A stretch of DNA of 64,000 bases from Bacteroidota bacterium (GTDB taxonomy: Bacteria; Bacteroidota; Bacteroidia; AKYH767-A; OLB10): contig JAHEYP010000015.1 of the NCBI GenBank assembly GCA_023251535.1, positions 16,688 through 80,687 on the forward strand, read 5' to 3'. Below the pieces are notes generated by a model. It was not told the DNA's origin, did not search any database, and worked only from the letters and a program-made list of their open reading frames with translations. The first letter of the stretch is position 1, and every line of letters starts with the position of its first letter. Below are positions 1-9,532 of the stretch, one piece after another. Position numbers and translations under genes: made by a program.

Positions 1-476
1 TTGGTGTTGTGAACGAAGACGTTCTGAATTTGTTACGTGTTACGAAAACTTCTTTACTGAAAGGTATCGAAAAGGCTCGCAACGGTAATAGAGTAGGTGA
101 TATTAGCGCCGCAGTTCAGGACTATGCCGAGTCATTCGGATATGGAGTTGTTCGTGAATTAGTGGGACATGGAGTTGGTAGAAAACTACATGAACGCCCC
201 GAAGTACCGAACTATGGTAAGAAAGGTTCTGGTCCGGTTTTAAAGGACGGAATGACAATCGCCATAGAACCCATGATTAATATGGGTGCGAGACATATTC
301 GCCAGATGAAAGATGGTTGGACAATCATTACACTTGATAAACAACCTGCAGCACACTTCGAACATACAATTTGTATCACGGAGAATCAACCTGATATCTT
401 GAGCTCTTTCCAAGAAATTGAAAATGCAATTAGTAAAAATAAAAATATTACAGAGGTAGTATTAACTCTGAACTGA
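1..476 (+). CDS. map: Type I methionine aminopeptidase, 5' end cut by window
   Basis: Removes the initiator Met from nascent proteins in the cytoplasm. The reading frame is open back to the first bases (codons from base 3), so the GTG at 9 is not the start; about 157 C-terminal residues are visible, of roughly 255-265 usual. Metal-site residues of the pita-bread fold are seen in order: His in GHGVGRKLHE, Glu in AIEPM and Glu in HFEHT. The missing N-terminal part should carry the two Asp ligands. The stop lies 3 bases before the infA start, so the two are surely cotranscribed, which is the usual arrangement downstream of secY. Confidence 0.95.
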   Translation, partial: GVVNEDVLNLLRVTKTSLLKGIEKARNGNRVGDISAAVQDYAESFGYGVVRELVGHGVGRKLHERPEVPNYGKKGSGPVLKDGMTIAIEPMINMGARHIRQMKDGWTIITLDKQPAAHFEHTICITENQPDILSSFQEIENAISKNKNITEVVLTLN

Positions 477-479
477 TCT

Positions 480-698
480 ATGTCAAAACAACCAGCAATC
501 GAGCAAGACGGGACAATTGTAGAAGCCCTATCTAACGCAACTTTCCGCGTGGAACTCGAAAACGGTCATGAGATTATAGCTCATATCTCGGGAAAAATGA
601 GAATGAATTATATTAAAATTCTTCCCGGAGATAAAGTGAAAGTAGAAATGTCTCCGTACGACTTGTCAAAAGGTCGTATTACATATCGATACAAATAA
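480..698 (+). CDS. infA: Translation initiation factor IF-1
   Basis: Single S1/OB-fold protein that binds the 30S A site during initiation. The 72-residue length is exactly the family norm. The sequence shows the typical N-terminal pattern (acid stretch then [19 protein letters not shown]) and ends [12 protein letters not shown], as in almost all bacterial IF-1. It starts 3 bases after the map stop and precedes rpmJ, as in other bacterial alpha operons. Nothing is odd. Confidence 0.97.
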   Translation: MSKQPAIEQDGTIVEALSNATFRVELENGHEIIAHISGKMRMNYIKILPGDKVKVEMSPYDLSKGRITYRYK

Positions 699-736
699 CA
701 AGGTGTGGTTAATTCCACCGACTAGTAGAAAAGAAC

Positions 737-853
737 ATGAAAGTACGCCCATCTTTGAAGAAGCGCAGCGCGGATTGTAAAATCGTTCGTCGTAAAGGCC
801 GCCTCTATGTGATTAACAAAAAGAATCCACGCTATAAAATGCGTCAGGGTTAA
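737..853 (+). CDS. rpmJ: 50S ribosomal protein L36
   Basis: A 38-residue basic protein of the large subunit, too short for most gene callers. Translation from the ATG at 737 gives [20 protein letters not shown] followed by a segment ending NPRYKMRQG, the hallmark of L36. Only one Cys remains (Cys14); the Zn-ribbon positions of C+ type L36 are changed, so this is a zinc-free (C-) form. It sits between infA and rpsM, the expected place. Confidence 0.95.
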   Translation: MKVRPSLKKRSADCKIVRRKGRLYVINKKNPRYKMRQG

Positions 854-895
854 TCATTTACAATTAAGTCAAACACAAAGTAATTATATCCTTCA

Positions 896-1273
896 ATGGC
901 TCGTATATCTGGTATAGATTTACCAAAGAATAAAAGAGGTGAGATCGGTCTTACCTACATTTACGGAATCGGTCGTTCGTCAGCTCAGCAAATTCTAACC
1001 GAAGCAGGTGTGAGTTTTGATAAAAAAGTTCAAGAGTGGAACGACGATGAGTTAACTAAAATCCGTGTAATTATCAATGAGAATTACAAGGTAGAAGGTG
1101 CTCTTCGATCTGAGACTCAACTAAACATTAAGCGTTTGATGGACATCGGTTGCTACCGAGGCGTTCGTCATCGTTTAGGCCTTCCTGTACGTGGTCAACG
1201 TACTAAAAACAACTGTCGTACCCGTAAAGGTAAACGTAAGACAGTTGCTAATAAAAAGAAGGTAACTAAATAA
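896..1273 (+). CDS. rpsM: 30S ribosomal protein S13
   Basis: Head protein of the small subunit, contacting the P-site tRNA and the bridge to the large subunit. The 125 residues start [20 protein letters not shown] and contain the conserved GIG helix-hairpin-helix and the [16 protein letters not shown] block near residues 83-98, with the basic C-terminal tail. First of the rpsM-rpsK-rpsD-rpoA-rplQ run; spacing to rpsK is 38 bases. Confidence 0.97.
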   Translation: MARISGIDLPKNKRGEIGLTYIYGIGRSSAQQILTEAGVSFDKKVQEWNDDELTKIRVIINENYKVEGALRSETQLNIKRLMDIGCYRGVRHRLGLPVRGQRTKNNCRTRKGKRKTVANKKKVTK

Positions 1274-1311
1274 TAATTGAATTCTGATAATTAATATATC
1301 CATTCTGAAAA

Positions 1312-1701
1312 ATGGCTAAACAGACAAAAGCGGTAAAGAAAAAAATTGTAAAAGTTGAAGCGGTAGGCGAAGCGCATATCAATGCAACTTTTAACAACAT
1401 CATTATCAGCTTAACAAACTCCGCAGGACAAGTAATTTCTTGGGCATCTGCAGGAAAAATGGGATTTAGAGGTTCTAAAAAGAACACTCCTTATGCTGCT
1501 CAGCTTGCTGCTGCTGATTGTTCAAAAGTGGCTTTTGATTTAGGTCTTCGTAAAGTGAAGGTATTTGTTAAAGGACCTGGTTCTGGACGTGAGTCTGCAA
1601 TCAGAACTTTACATACTTCAGGTATCGAGGTTACTGAAATCATGGACATCACGCCAATTCCACACAATGGTTGTCGTCCTCCTAAGAAACGTAGAATCTA
1701 A
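1312..1701 (+). CDS. rpsK: 30S ribosomal protein S11
   Basis: Platform protein of the small subunit. The 129 residues include [16 protein letters not shown] at the start of the fold, the [14 protein letters not shown] loop and the C-terminal [13 protein letters not shown] end that is nearly invariant in bacteria. The N-terminal Lys-rich extension is normal for this phylum. Lies between rpsM and rpsD with short spacers and the same strand, so part of the operon. Confidence 0.97.
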   Translation: MAKQTKAVKKKIVKVEAVGEAHINATFNNIIISLTNSAGQVISWASAGKMGFRGSKKNTPYAAQLAAADCSKVAFDLGLRKVKVFVKGPGSGRESAIRTLHTSGIEVTEIMDITPIPHNGCRPPKKRRI

Positions 1702-1749
1702 TCTTAGGTAAGTTTAATTTAGTTCAAACAATACAGCGAATAAGCAACA

Positions 1750-2355
1750 ATGGCAAGATATATAGGCCCAAAAACCAGGATCTCCAGAAAATTCCGTGAG
1801 CCAATCTTCGGTCCTGATAAGAATTTCGAAAAGCGTAGTTATCCTCCTGGACAACACGGAAATAATAAAAAACGTGCAAAGGTTTCTGAGTATGCAGTTC
1901 AGTTAATGGAAAAGCAGAAAGTGAAATACATGTACGGAATTCTAGAGCGTCAGTTTGCGAAGATCTTTGATCGCGCATCACGTATGGAAGGAATCACAGG
2001 TGAGAACCTTTTAAAATTAATTGAGTCTCGTTTAGATAATGTGGTTTACCGTATGGGAATCGCACCTACACGTTCTGCAGCTCGTCAGTTAGTTGGTCAC
2101 CGTCATATTACTGTTAATGGTGAAGTTGTAAATATCTCTTCTTATACTCTACGTTCTGGTGATGTTGTTGCCGTTCGTGAAAAATCTAAATCGTTACCTG
2201 CTATAAACGACTCTCTTGCTTCAAGAATGGGTAAGTATGGCTGGATCGAGTGGGATGGAAGTAAGATGGCAGGTAAGTTCCTTAACCCTCCTTCTCGTGA
2301 AGAATTAACAGAGAATATTAAGGAGCAATTAATCGTCGAATTATATTCGAAGTAA
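1750..2355 (+). CDS. rpsD: 30S ribosomal protein S4
   Basis: Primary 16S rRNA-binding protein that nucleates 30S assembly. At 201 residues it has the expected size, the N-terminal [15 protein letters not shown] start, and an S4 RNA-binding domain around residues 93-155 ([20 protein letters not shown], then GHRHITVNG). No zinc-finger Cys pattern is seen at the N terminus, so it is the C- form. In other bacteria S4 is the autoregulator of this operon; no regulatory fold was identified here. Confidence 0.97.
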   Translation: MARYIGPKTRISRKFREPIFGPDKNFEKRSYPPGQHGNNKKRAKVSEYAVQLMEKQKVKYMYGILERQFAKIFDRASRMEGITGENLLKLIESRLDNVVYRMGIAPTRSAARQLVGHRHITVNGEVVNISSYTLRSGDVVAVREKSKSLPAINDSLASRMGKYGWIEWDGSKMAGKFLNPPSREELTENIKEQLIVELYSK

Positions 2356-2445
2356 TCCTGAGTCTTGATTGTTGGCCACTTGGCTTCTTCAATCAACTTA
2401 TAGTTCAACAGGAATATTTAAAACTCAAAAACCACAACAGAAAAC

Positions 2446-3438
2446 ATGGCAATATTAGCTTTTCAGCAACCGGACAAAGTGATCATGAATCATGCTACCG
2501 AAACTTTCGGGCAATTCGAGTTCCGTCCGTTAGAGCCGGGATATGGTATTACGGTTGGAAATGCATTGCGCAGAATTCTGCTAAGTTCGTTAGAAGGTTA
2601 TGCTATTACTTCGGTTAAAATTTCCGGAGTAGATCATGAGTTCTCTACGATCAAAGGAGTAATCGAAGATATGACTGAGATTATCCTTAACTTAAAGCAA
2701 GTTCGTTTTAAACGTCAAATAGAAGGTACCGAGTCTGAAAAAGTACACGTTACGGTTAATGGTAAAGAAACATTTAATGCAGGTGATATCGCAAAACATA
2801 CTACCGCATTCCAAGTTCTGAATCCTGATTTCGTAATCTGTAATATGGATCCTAGTGTTAAAATTCAAATGGATGTCACTATCGAAAAAGGTAGAGGTTA
2901 TGTTCCATCTGAAGAAAATAGAACTAGCACTGCTCCAATCGGAACGATCTTCCTTGATGCAATCTATACTCCAATCCGTAACGTAAAATATTTTATCGAG
3001 AACTATCGTGTCGAGCAAAAAACTGACTACGAAAAATTAGTTGTCGAAATTACTTCCGATGGCTCAATTCATCCTAAAGATGCATTGAAAGAGGCTGCAG
3101 AAATTTTGATTCATCACTTCATGTTATTCTCTGATGAGAAAATCACGTTGGAATCAAAACCTAAGCAACCAGCTGAGGAATTGGATGAGGCTACCTTACA
3201 TATGCGTCAGCTATTGAAAACCAAATTGGTTGATATGGACTTAAGCGTTCGTGCTTTAAATTGCTTGAAAGCTGCTGATGTTGAAACGTTAGGTGACTTA
3301 GTAAGCTATACTAAGGCTGATTTATTGAAATTCAGAAACTTCGGTAAGAAATCTCTTACTGAGTTAGAAGAATTAGTTAGAAGTAAAAACCTGAGCTTCG
3401 GTATGAATGTATCGAAATATATGCTCGATAAAGATTAA
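2446..3438 (+). CDS. rpoA: RNA polymerase alpha subunit
   Basis: Assembly platform and activator-contact subunit of RNA polymerase. The 330-residue protein has the N-terminal dimerisation domain ([20 protein letters not shown], then [11 protein letters not shown] near residues 40-52), a linker, and the C-terminal helix-hairpin-helix domain (residues about 250-320, with [19 protein letters not shown]). Length matches the family. The 90-base spacer after rpsD is the longest in the operon but shows no terminator. Confidence 0.97.
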   Translation: MAILAFQQPDKVIMNHATETFGQFEFRPLEPGYGITVGNALRRILLSSLEGYAITSVKISGVDHEFSTIKGVIEDMTEIILNLKQVRFKRQIEGTESEKVHVTVNGKETFNAGDIAKHTTAFQVLNPDFVICNMDPSVKIQMDVTIEKGRGYVPSEENRTSTAPIGTIFLDAIYTPIRNVKYFIENYRVEQKTDYEKLVVEITSDGSIHPKDALKEAAEILIHHFMLFSDEKITLESKPKQPAEELDEATLHMRQLLKTKLVDMDLSVRALNCLKAADVETLGDLVSYTKADLLKFRNFGKKSLTELEELVRSKNLSFGMNVSKYMLDKD

Positions 3439-3498
3439 TTTAAACATTGATAACATTCCTTGTGAAAGGAAAGTTGATAAAAGTAATTCCTATCAAAA

Positions 3499-3969
3499 AT
3501 GCGTCACGGTAAGAAAAATAACCATTTAGGCCGTAAGGAAGGTCATCGCGCAGCGATGCTCAGTAACTTGGCTATCTCTCTAATTACGCACAAGCGTATA
3601 TTTACTACAGTAGCGAAAGCTAAAGCACTTCGTGTATTCGTTGAGCCAATGATTACTCGTTCAAAAGCTGATTCTACGCACTCTCGTCGTATGGTTTTCG
3701 CTGATCTACAGAATAAAGAGGCTGTGGCTGAATTGTTCCGTGAAGTAGCTGTGAAAGTTGCTGATCGTCCGGGTGGATATACTCGTATTATCAAAACAGG
3801 TAATCGCCCAGGTGATGCTGCTGAAATGTGTATGATCGAATTAGTTGACTTCAACGAAAACTTATTGAAAGATAAGTCTTCTAAGAAAGCTGCTAAAACT
3901 ACTCGCCGTCGTGGTGGTAAGAAAGCTGCACCTAAAGCAGGTGAGTCTGATTCTTCTGCTGCAGAGTAA
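3499..3969 (+). CDS. rplQ: 50S ribosomal protein L17
   Basis: Large-subunit protein near the exit tunnel. The first 125 residues are typical ([39 protein letters not shown]). A 30-residue Lys/Ala/Arg-rich tail follows, ending in Ser/Ala, which makes it longer than the E. coli protein but usual for Bacteroidota. Last gene of the operon: a clear hairpin with a T-run follows within 30 bases. Confidence 0.96.
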   Translation: MRHGKKNNHLGRKEGHRAAMLSNLAISLITHKRIFTTVAKAKALRVFVEPMITRSKADSTHSRRMVFADLQNKEAVAELFREVAVKVADRPGGYTRIIKTGNRPGDAAEMCMIELVDFNENLLKDKSSKKAAKTTRRRGGKKAAPKAGESDSSAAE

Positions 3970-3995
3970 TTCTTTCGAGCTCTATAAAATAAATA

Positions 3996-4030
3996 AGGCT
4001 GCTTCTTAAGAGGCAGCCTTTCTTGTTTTT
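3996..4030 (+). terminator. Rho-independent terminator after rplQ
   Basis: GGCTGCTTCTT and AAGAGGCAGCC form an 11-bp stem (one G-T pair) with almost no loop, followed by TTTCTTGTTTTT. It closes the ribosomal operon and, because the neighbouring gene converges on it, may serve both strands. Confidence 0.85.
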
Positions 4031-4031
4031 G

Positions 4032-4733
4032 CTATTTTGCTTCTAGCGCTTTCTTTCTCTTGTTCGCTCTTCGCTGCTGTATCCTAAGCCCAATTGGCAT
4101 TATGAAACTCCATAATGGTGGTATGAATGCTAAATTCGGATCTTCTATGAAGTAGTTCGTAGCAAGCGTCAAAACAATTACGACTGAAAATAATACTACC
4201 GAGAATTTCCTTTTTTCATAGTCAATTAAGAACTTTTCTATCGGATGGTCATTCCTTAATTCCGGCTTCTTTATGAGGATGTAATTTTCAATTAAGGTTA
4301 CAGCACCCAGACATAGTAAAATGATCGATAAGTATATCATTAATGGCACTATGCCGTTCTTAGGCCCTCGTGATACTACAGTTGCCGCAAACGGGAATAA
4401 CCCTACAAAGAATAATAATATTAAGTTGCGAATAACCAGACCATTGTCGAATCGCTTTAAAAGGGAAAAGATTTTTAGATGTTGATGCCAAACGACTCCT
4501 ATAAATGTAAAACTGATTGCATAAGCTAAGAGTATAGGCGTTACATGCTTTAATCCATTGTAAAACTCTTCTGTTGTTAGCGACAAGCCATGCGTTTCTG
4601 GTAACTGTATTTCTATAGCCATTAAGGTAATCACTATGGCAAATACAGCATCGCTAAACAAAATCATTCGCTCTAACTGAAATTCTTGATGCAGCTCTGA
4701 GTCTTCGTGTTTGTCTTTGGTAGGAGTGGTCAT
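4032..4733 (-). CDS. TMEM175-like (DUF1211) potassium channel
   Basis: Predicted integral membrane protein of 233 residues. Near residue 25 it has ERMILFSDAVFAIVITLMAI, the FSD-containing first transmembrane helix that lines the pore in bacterial TMEM175 channels. About six hydrophobic helices follow, with a charged loop (RNDHPIEKFLIDYEKRK) before the last two and a Lys/Arg-rich cytoplasmic end. Family knowledge: tetrameric, weakly K+-selective channels. It lies 71 bases downstream of the phosphopantetheinyl transferase gene on the same strand, so it could be a read-through member of the biosynthetic operon or simply its neighbour; no hairpin is obvious between them. Confidence 0.82.
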   Translation of the reverse strand: MTTPTKDKHEDSELHQEFQLERMILFSDAVFAIVITLMAIEIQLPETHGLSLTTEEFYNGLKHVTPILLAYAISFTFIGVVWHQHLKIFSLLKRFDNGLVIRNLILLFFVGLFPFAATVVSRGPKNGIVPLMIYLSIILLCLGAVTLIENYILIKKPELRNDHPIEKFLIDYEKRKFSVVLFSVVIVLTLATNYFIEDPNLAFIPPLWSFIMPIGLRIQQRRANKRKKALEAK

Positions 4734-4804
4734 CTATAAAAGTTGTTTCAACGAAGATAATCAATGATTGATTTCTTCAAAATGTTGAACTACTTTTTGA
4801 TGAT

Positions 4805-5488
4805 TTATCTTTCGTGAACGATGATTTCGCGTGCTTGGTCGCCACTTGTCGCTATTGACAAAATGTATCCGTCAATTAACTGAAATGTTTTTAACTGGAA
4901 AAAGGTGCCGTTTATCTTTTGTAGCGATTTTGTACTGTCAACTGATGCTAAATCGTCGGGAAGCCCACTTCCAAATGCTTTGTATAAGGCTTCTTTTCTT
5001 GTCCAACATTGATAAAAGCATGTTGTTTTATTCTCTTGTTCAATCATTGTGAGCTCATTCTTGTGGAAGTGAGTCTGAATGATATCATCACTAATTTTTC
5101 TTGAGTCAGTTTCTTCAATATCACACCCGCATTCATATCCTTTGCTAACGGTGATGGCTATACGAGAATTACTGTGCGATATGCTGAAGTGAATTTCTTT
5201 GTTGTCTTTCAAATATGGCTTCCCTTTTTCAGTTTTGCCAAATTCGATTGCAGATAGTTTAATGCCTGTTGTTGCTGAAATGATTTCTCTAATGAATGTT
5301 CGTGTGGCAATATACCTGTCTCTGTCTTCAATTCTGTGAAAACGATTTGCTCTTGCCCTTTCTTCTTCTGTAAGTAATGCTATATCGCTATTTATGTTGT
5401 AAACTGAATCGGTAATAACAACGCATTTGCCGGCAAGGATTTCCTCGCCGACATTTGTATATTGCGTTGCTTGTTCCGTTGTACTCAT
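4805..5488 (-). CDS. Sfp-type 4'-phosphopantetheinyl transferase
   Basis: Transfers the phosphopantetheine arm from CoA to a Ser of carrier proteins, converting apo-PCP/ACP to the active holo form. The 227-residue length is that of the two-domain Sfp class. Motifs in order: RDRYIATRTF near residue 65, FSISHSNSRIAI near 110, the Mg-binding GCDIEE (Asp and Glu) near 125, and WTRKEALYKAFGSGL near residue 165. It starts 6 bases after the stop of the C-A-PCP-TE gene on the same strand, so it is almost certainly made together with the two synthetases and activates their three carrier domains. Confidence 0.93.
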   Translation of the reverse strand: MSTTEQATQYTNVGEEILAGKCVVITDSVYNINSDIALLTEEERARANRFHRIEDRDRYIATRTFIREIISATTGIKLSAIEFGKTEKGKPYLKDNKEIHFSISHSNSRIAITVSKGYECGCDIEETDSRKISDDIIQTHFHKNELTMIEQENKTTCFYQCWTRKEALYKAFGSGLPDDLASVDSTKSLQKINGTFFQLKTFQLIDGYILSIATSGDQAREIIVHER

Positions 5489-5494
5489 TTACCT

Positions 5495-8400
5495 TTATTT
5501 AGCTCCTGCTTTTAAGAGACCTTCGTCGAGCTTTAATGCTAGTGTACTTGCATTCGGATTAAATATCATCGTATTGTGATTTCCCGAGTTCTTTAGAATC
5601 GTAAGTTTTCCTTTAATGATGTTTTTCCATCCTAGATCATACGTGTATGTATTGTTGTAATACGTGTCTTCTGTTCTGAATAAAACTACATCACCTTCGT
5701 AAATTCCTGGCTTGTATTTCTTAATTACTTGGTAGTTGTTAGATTCAACTGCCTTGAAGTTACGTGTTGCTTCTTCTCCTAATGTGCCCGATAATTTATG
5801 TCGATCAACCCACGATTCATATTCGTCGCTGCTTTTCGTTGCTTCTTCTTTTTTCTTTTTCAGATATTCTTTTCGCTCAATTTCGTTCGCTGTGGCAAAA
5901 GTGTGGACACGTTTAATTGCTCTTACTGCAAATAACTGTCCTTTCCTGATTTCTCTAATGCCTGGAGGTAATGAGCTTACCGAATCACTCGCTTCTAGAT
6001 CCAATAATGCCAAATAATTAACTTCTTCATTCATCTTTTTAAGTTGAATGGCCATTTCGTAAGCAATTAATCCCCCGCAAGGGCCTCCTGCAAGCGCATA
6101 AGGGCCTTTAGGCTGCATTTTCTTGATCTCGTCGATATGTCGGGCCGCCATTTCTTCAATCGTGCTTAAAGGCCTTTCTTTTCCGTCGAGTCCAACGGCT
6201 TGTAATCCGTAGATGTTTCTTTCGGGATTCATCCATGTGGTCAATGTATAGAACTTAAAGATGTTTCCACTGATTCCATGTACGATGAATAATGGTTGCA
6301 TCGCTTTGTTCGTTCCTTCTCTTAGCAGAATTAATGGTTTCCATGCTGCTTCTGTATCTCCTTCACCATACATCTCACTCATCATTCTCACCGTTCTGTT
6401 TTTAAAGAAGGTGGCTAATGGTAAGCGGACTCCGGTTTTCTTTTCGAGTTCGGTTAAGCTTTGTAATGCTAATAGTGAGTGTCCCCCAAGGTCGAAGAAG
6501 TCATCGTCTAACCTCGGACGCTTTCCTAAAAATTTCTCCCATATCGAAGCAATTTGTTTTTGCGATTCGGTCATTTCTTCTACTTCTACAACTTCAACAA
6601 TTGCTTTTAATGGATCAGGAAGTTGTTTTCGGTCAACCTTACCGTTAGGTGTTAATGGGAAAATATTTTGATAAACGAAATGCGATGGAACCATGTAATC
6701 AGGAATAAATCCTTTCATTTGTTCTCGCAACGTTTTTAAATCAAGTTCTCCTCCAGTAGTTGTCATGTAATAAGCAGCAAGGTAGTTGTCTCCATCGTTA
6801 CTTTTACGTACCATTACTACTCCTTGCTTAACTCCTTCGCATTTGTTGAGCGCACTTTCTACTTCTCCTAATTCAATTCGGTATCCTCTTACTTTTACTT
6901 GTTCGTCATTACGTTGTATAAACGCAAGTTGTCCGTCGTGAAATAATTTCACAAGGTCTCCAGTCTGATAGAATCGTTCTCCTGAAGGAAGTGTAATGAA
7001 TTTTTCTGCATTCAATTCATCGCGATTGTGATAGCCTTGCGCTACTCCGTCACCTCCGATCAATAATTGTCCAGGTACTCCCAACGGCGTTTCATTTCCT
7101 TGCGCATCGGTGATTTTAATTTTAGTATTCAACATTGGTTTCCCCAAAGGAATGCTTCCGAAGCGTTGATCACTCAACATCGATTCGTTTACAATGGCTG
7201 TAGTGCTCCAAACTGTAGTTTCAGTTGGACCATAAACATTATGCACTTCTTTGAAATTGGCAAGTAGTTTTTCTGCAAGTTCTTTTCTAAGCGCTTCTCC
7301 TCCACAAAGTACTACGAGATTTTTATCGCCTTTCCATCCTTGTGCAAGAAGTAATTCCCACGTTGCAGGAGTTGCTTGCATGAAATGTAAATCACACCAA
7401 CGTTTTAACTCGTCGATTGCTCTACCGTCGGTCGACTCTTCTTTTAATCCCATGTAAACAGCTCCGCCACTCATCAGCGGCAAGAAAATTTCTAATACTG
7501 AAATATCAAATGAAACTGTTGTTACTGAGAAGAAATTTTGTCCGGGTTGGAAATTTAATTCTTTTCTGAAATGCTCAATTAGATTTACAACTGATCGATG
7601 TCGAATGACAACGCCTTTCGGAATTCCTGTTGATCCTGATGTGTAGAGGTAGTATGCAGGTGAATCGGGATTAGTAAATACTGGAAGTTCTTTTTCAACT
7701 TCTGGTTCGGCCATCACTTCATCGAGGATGAGTACATTCTCTTTGAATTTTAATTTCTCTGCAATTCCTTTGGATGTAATCAAAACAGCTGCAGCCGAGT
7801 CTTCTATCATGAAGCGAATGCGATCTGCAGGAAACTCAGGGTCGAGTGGGAGGTAGCACGAATTTGTTTTTAATACTGCTACTAATGTTGCAGGAATGAA
7901 AACTGTTCGCTCTAAACAAACCCCGATTACTGATCCTGGTTTAATTCCTTTCGCTAAGAGCTTTTTAGCAAGCGCATCAGTGTCTTTTTCGAAGTCCTTG
8001 TATTTGTATTCGTCGTCACGCGAAATTGCTGCATAATTTACAGGATATTTCTTAGCGACTTTACTGATAACTCCATGTATTCCTGATGAGTAGTCGTATT
8101 TGAAATCAGTATTGTTTAGTTGTTCTAGTAATTTCTTTTCTGCTGGTGCTCGAAAATCGTGTGACTGAATTGCTGCCGAAGGATTTTCGATTACTTGTTT
8201 GATAAAGATTTCATACTCACGCATTCGTATGCTCATCATTTCCGGCGCAAAAAGGTCGGTGTTGAATGTGCATTCTAATATGATTTTGTTTTCACTGCCC
8301 GATGCATTGATGAATATTTCAAAATTTTCATAATGACGTGGGTTAGAATGGAATTTAAAATTGGCTCCTTCAAATCTAAATCCGTCGGTAAATCCTAAGT

Positions 8401-9532
8401 CAACATTAAATACTATTGGGACTAAAGGGATGCGTGATGGATCTCTCGGTATGCGAAGTTCTTTTAATAATGACCCGAATGTGAAATGTTGATGATCATA
8501 AGAGTCGAATAGTGCTTTTTTACGTTCTTGTAGATATTCTGCAAACGATTGCCCTTTGTTAACTTTACTTCTGATTGGTAAAAGGTTAACGCAATGTCCT
8601 GCTAATTCTGCAAACCCTTCTGCATTTTGTCCTGCCGATGGTAGTCCAACTATTACATCGTCTTGTCGACTTATACGATGCACAAATGCACTAAACGTAG
8701 ATAGCAATGCTGTCACCATACTCACTCCTGAACTCTTTGCATATTGCTTTAATGCGGCAACAAGATTTTCGTCGATTAGATGATCTATTCTCTTCGCATT
8801 GAATGTTCTATTCGCGGGACGAACTAAGTCTGCAGGCCAATCGGTTACTGGAATATCATCTGAATATTGGTTTTTCCACCAGTCAATTGTTTCTTTTCCT
8901 TCTGCGGATGCAGCTAATTCTCTTGTGAATCGTGCATAGTCGTAAAACTTCGGCAGTTGTTGCTGACTAAAGTTTTTTCCTTGTTGCAAATCAGAATAGT
9001 AAATGCTTAACTCTTGCATTAACAAGCTCGTCGACCAACCATCGCAAATAATATGATGAGCAGTGAAGATGAAATAGCTTTCATTATTACTCAATTTAGC
9101 AATGGAGAATCTCGAAAGTGGACCGTTTAATAAATCGAATTCTTCCGTAACTTCTTCAACTTCTCTTTTCGTGATCCATTCTTTTTGCTCTGCAGCCGAT
9201 TTGCTACTTAAATCAATCAATTGAATGTTCGCATTACCTTCATTATTGATGAAAAGTAATGTTCCATCATTGTTAAAGGTTGAACGAAGAATATCATGGC
9301 GATTAATTAACTCTTGAATCGCTTTATTGAAATTTTCAATATTGATATTTCCATTCAACTGAATGCTTATCGATTCGTTGTATGCGCGACTTGCATCGGC
9401 TCCGCCAATCATTACCGACATAAACATTTCTTGCTGTGCTTCAGTGGTAGCTACAGCATAACTGAAAGTGCCTTGAGCAAAAGGATCATAATCGACCTGC
9501 TCTAAATTTTGGGGCATTGTCATTGTTGTCAT
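5495..9532 (-). CDS. NRPS module C-A-PCP-TE, glycine-like pocket
   Basis: Second and last synthetase of the operon (1345 residues). Condensation domain: about 25-450 with the catalytic HHIICDGWS near residue 160. Adenylation domain: about 490-960, with YTSGSTGIPKG (near 632), FDISVLEIF (near 676), NVYGPTETTVW (near 769) and VKVRGYRIELGE (near 882). My reading of the pocket residues is D-I-L-Q-L-G-V-V-W-K, close to the published glycine code. PCP: FDLGGHSLLAL, Ser1019. Thioesterase: from about 1080, with elbow G-P-C-G-G (Cys1152), Asp1178 and His1319 (SGNHNTM) as a candidate triad; Cys replaces the usual Ser. Start overlaps the stop of the upstream synthetase (TAATG). The start of the C domain resembles those that follow aminotransferase domains in McyE/MycA-type enzymes. 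Confidence 0.95.
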   Translation of the reverse strand: MTTMTMPQNLEQVDYDPFAQGTFSYAVATTEAQQEMFMSVMIGGADASRAYNESISIQLNGNINIENFNKAIQELINRHDILRSTFNNDGTLLFINNEGNANIQLIDLSSKSAAEQKEWITKREVEEVTEEFDLLNGPLSRFSIAKLSNNESYFIFTAHHIICDGWSTSLLMQELSIYYSDLQQGKNFSQQQLPKFYDYARFTRELAASAEGKETIDWWKNQYSDDIPVTDWPADLVRPANRTFNAKRIDHLIDENLVAALKQYAKSSGVSMVTALLSTFSAFVHRISRQDDVIVGLPSAGQNAEGFAELAGHCVNLLPIRSKVNKGQSFAEYLQERKKALFDSYDHQHFTFGSLLKELRIPRDPSRIPLVPIVFNVDLGFTDGFRFEGANFKFHSNPRHYENFEIFINASGSENKIILECTFNTDLFAPEMMSIRMREYEIFIKQVIENPSAAIQSHDFRAPAEKKLLEQLNNTDFKYDYSSGIHGVISKVAKKYPVNYAAISRDDEYKYKDFEKDTDALAKKLLAKGIKPGSVIGVCLERTVFIPATLVAVLKTNSCYLPLDPEFPADRIRFMIEDSAAAVLITSKGIAEKLKFKENVLILDEVMAEPEVEKELPVFTNPDSPAYYLYTSGSTGIPKGVVIRHRSVVNLIEHFRKELNFQPGQNFFSVTTVSFDISVLEIFLPLMSGGAVYMGLKEESTDGRAIDELKRWCDLHFMQATPATWELLLAQGWKGDKNLVVLCGGEALRKELAEKLLANFKEVHNVYGPTETTVWSTTAIVNESMLSDQRFGSIPLGKPMLNTKIKITDAQGNETPLGVPGQLLIGGDGVAQGYHNRDELNAEKFITLPSGERFYQTGDLVKLFHDGQLAFIQRNDEQVKVRGYRIELGEVESALNKCEGVKQGVVMVRKSNDGDNYLAAYYMTTTGGELDLKTLREQMKGFIPDYMVPSHFVYQNIFPLTPNGKVDRKQLPDPLKAIVEVVEVEEMTESQKQIASIWEKFLGKRPRLDDDFFDLGGHSLLALQSLTELEKKTGVRLPLATFFKNRTVRMMSEMYGEGDTEAAWKPLILLREGTNKAMQPLFIVHGISGNIFKFYTLTTWMNPERNIYGLQAVGLDGKERPLSTIEEMAARHIDEIKKMQPKGPYALAGGPCGGLIAYEMAIQLKKMNEEVNYLALLDLEASDSVSSLPPGIREIRKGQLFAVRAIKRVHTFATANEIERKEYLKKKKEEATKSSDEYESWVDRHKLSGTLGEEATRNFKAVESNNYQVIKKYKPGIYEGDVVLFRTEDTYYNNTYTYDLGWKNIIKGKLTILKNSGNHNTMIFNPNASTLALKLDEGLLKAGAK

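Noticed and set aside
4032..4733. Dedicated exporter or self-resistance gene of the NRPS operon
   Set aside because: TMEM175-like channels conduct cations; nothing links it to export, and the 71-base gap is larger than those within the operon.
6071..6090. Sequencing error as the cause of the Cys in the TE elbow
   Set aside because: An indel would shift the frame, yet downstream Asp and His motifs stay in frame; a single substitution cannot also explain the missing residue.
6261..6671. 136-codon plus-strand frame inside the second NRPS gene
   Set aside because: Lies wholly opposite the PCP/TE coding region with no family motifs; shadow frame. The same applies to other plus-strand frames opposite the synthetases.
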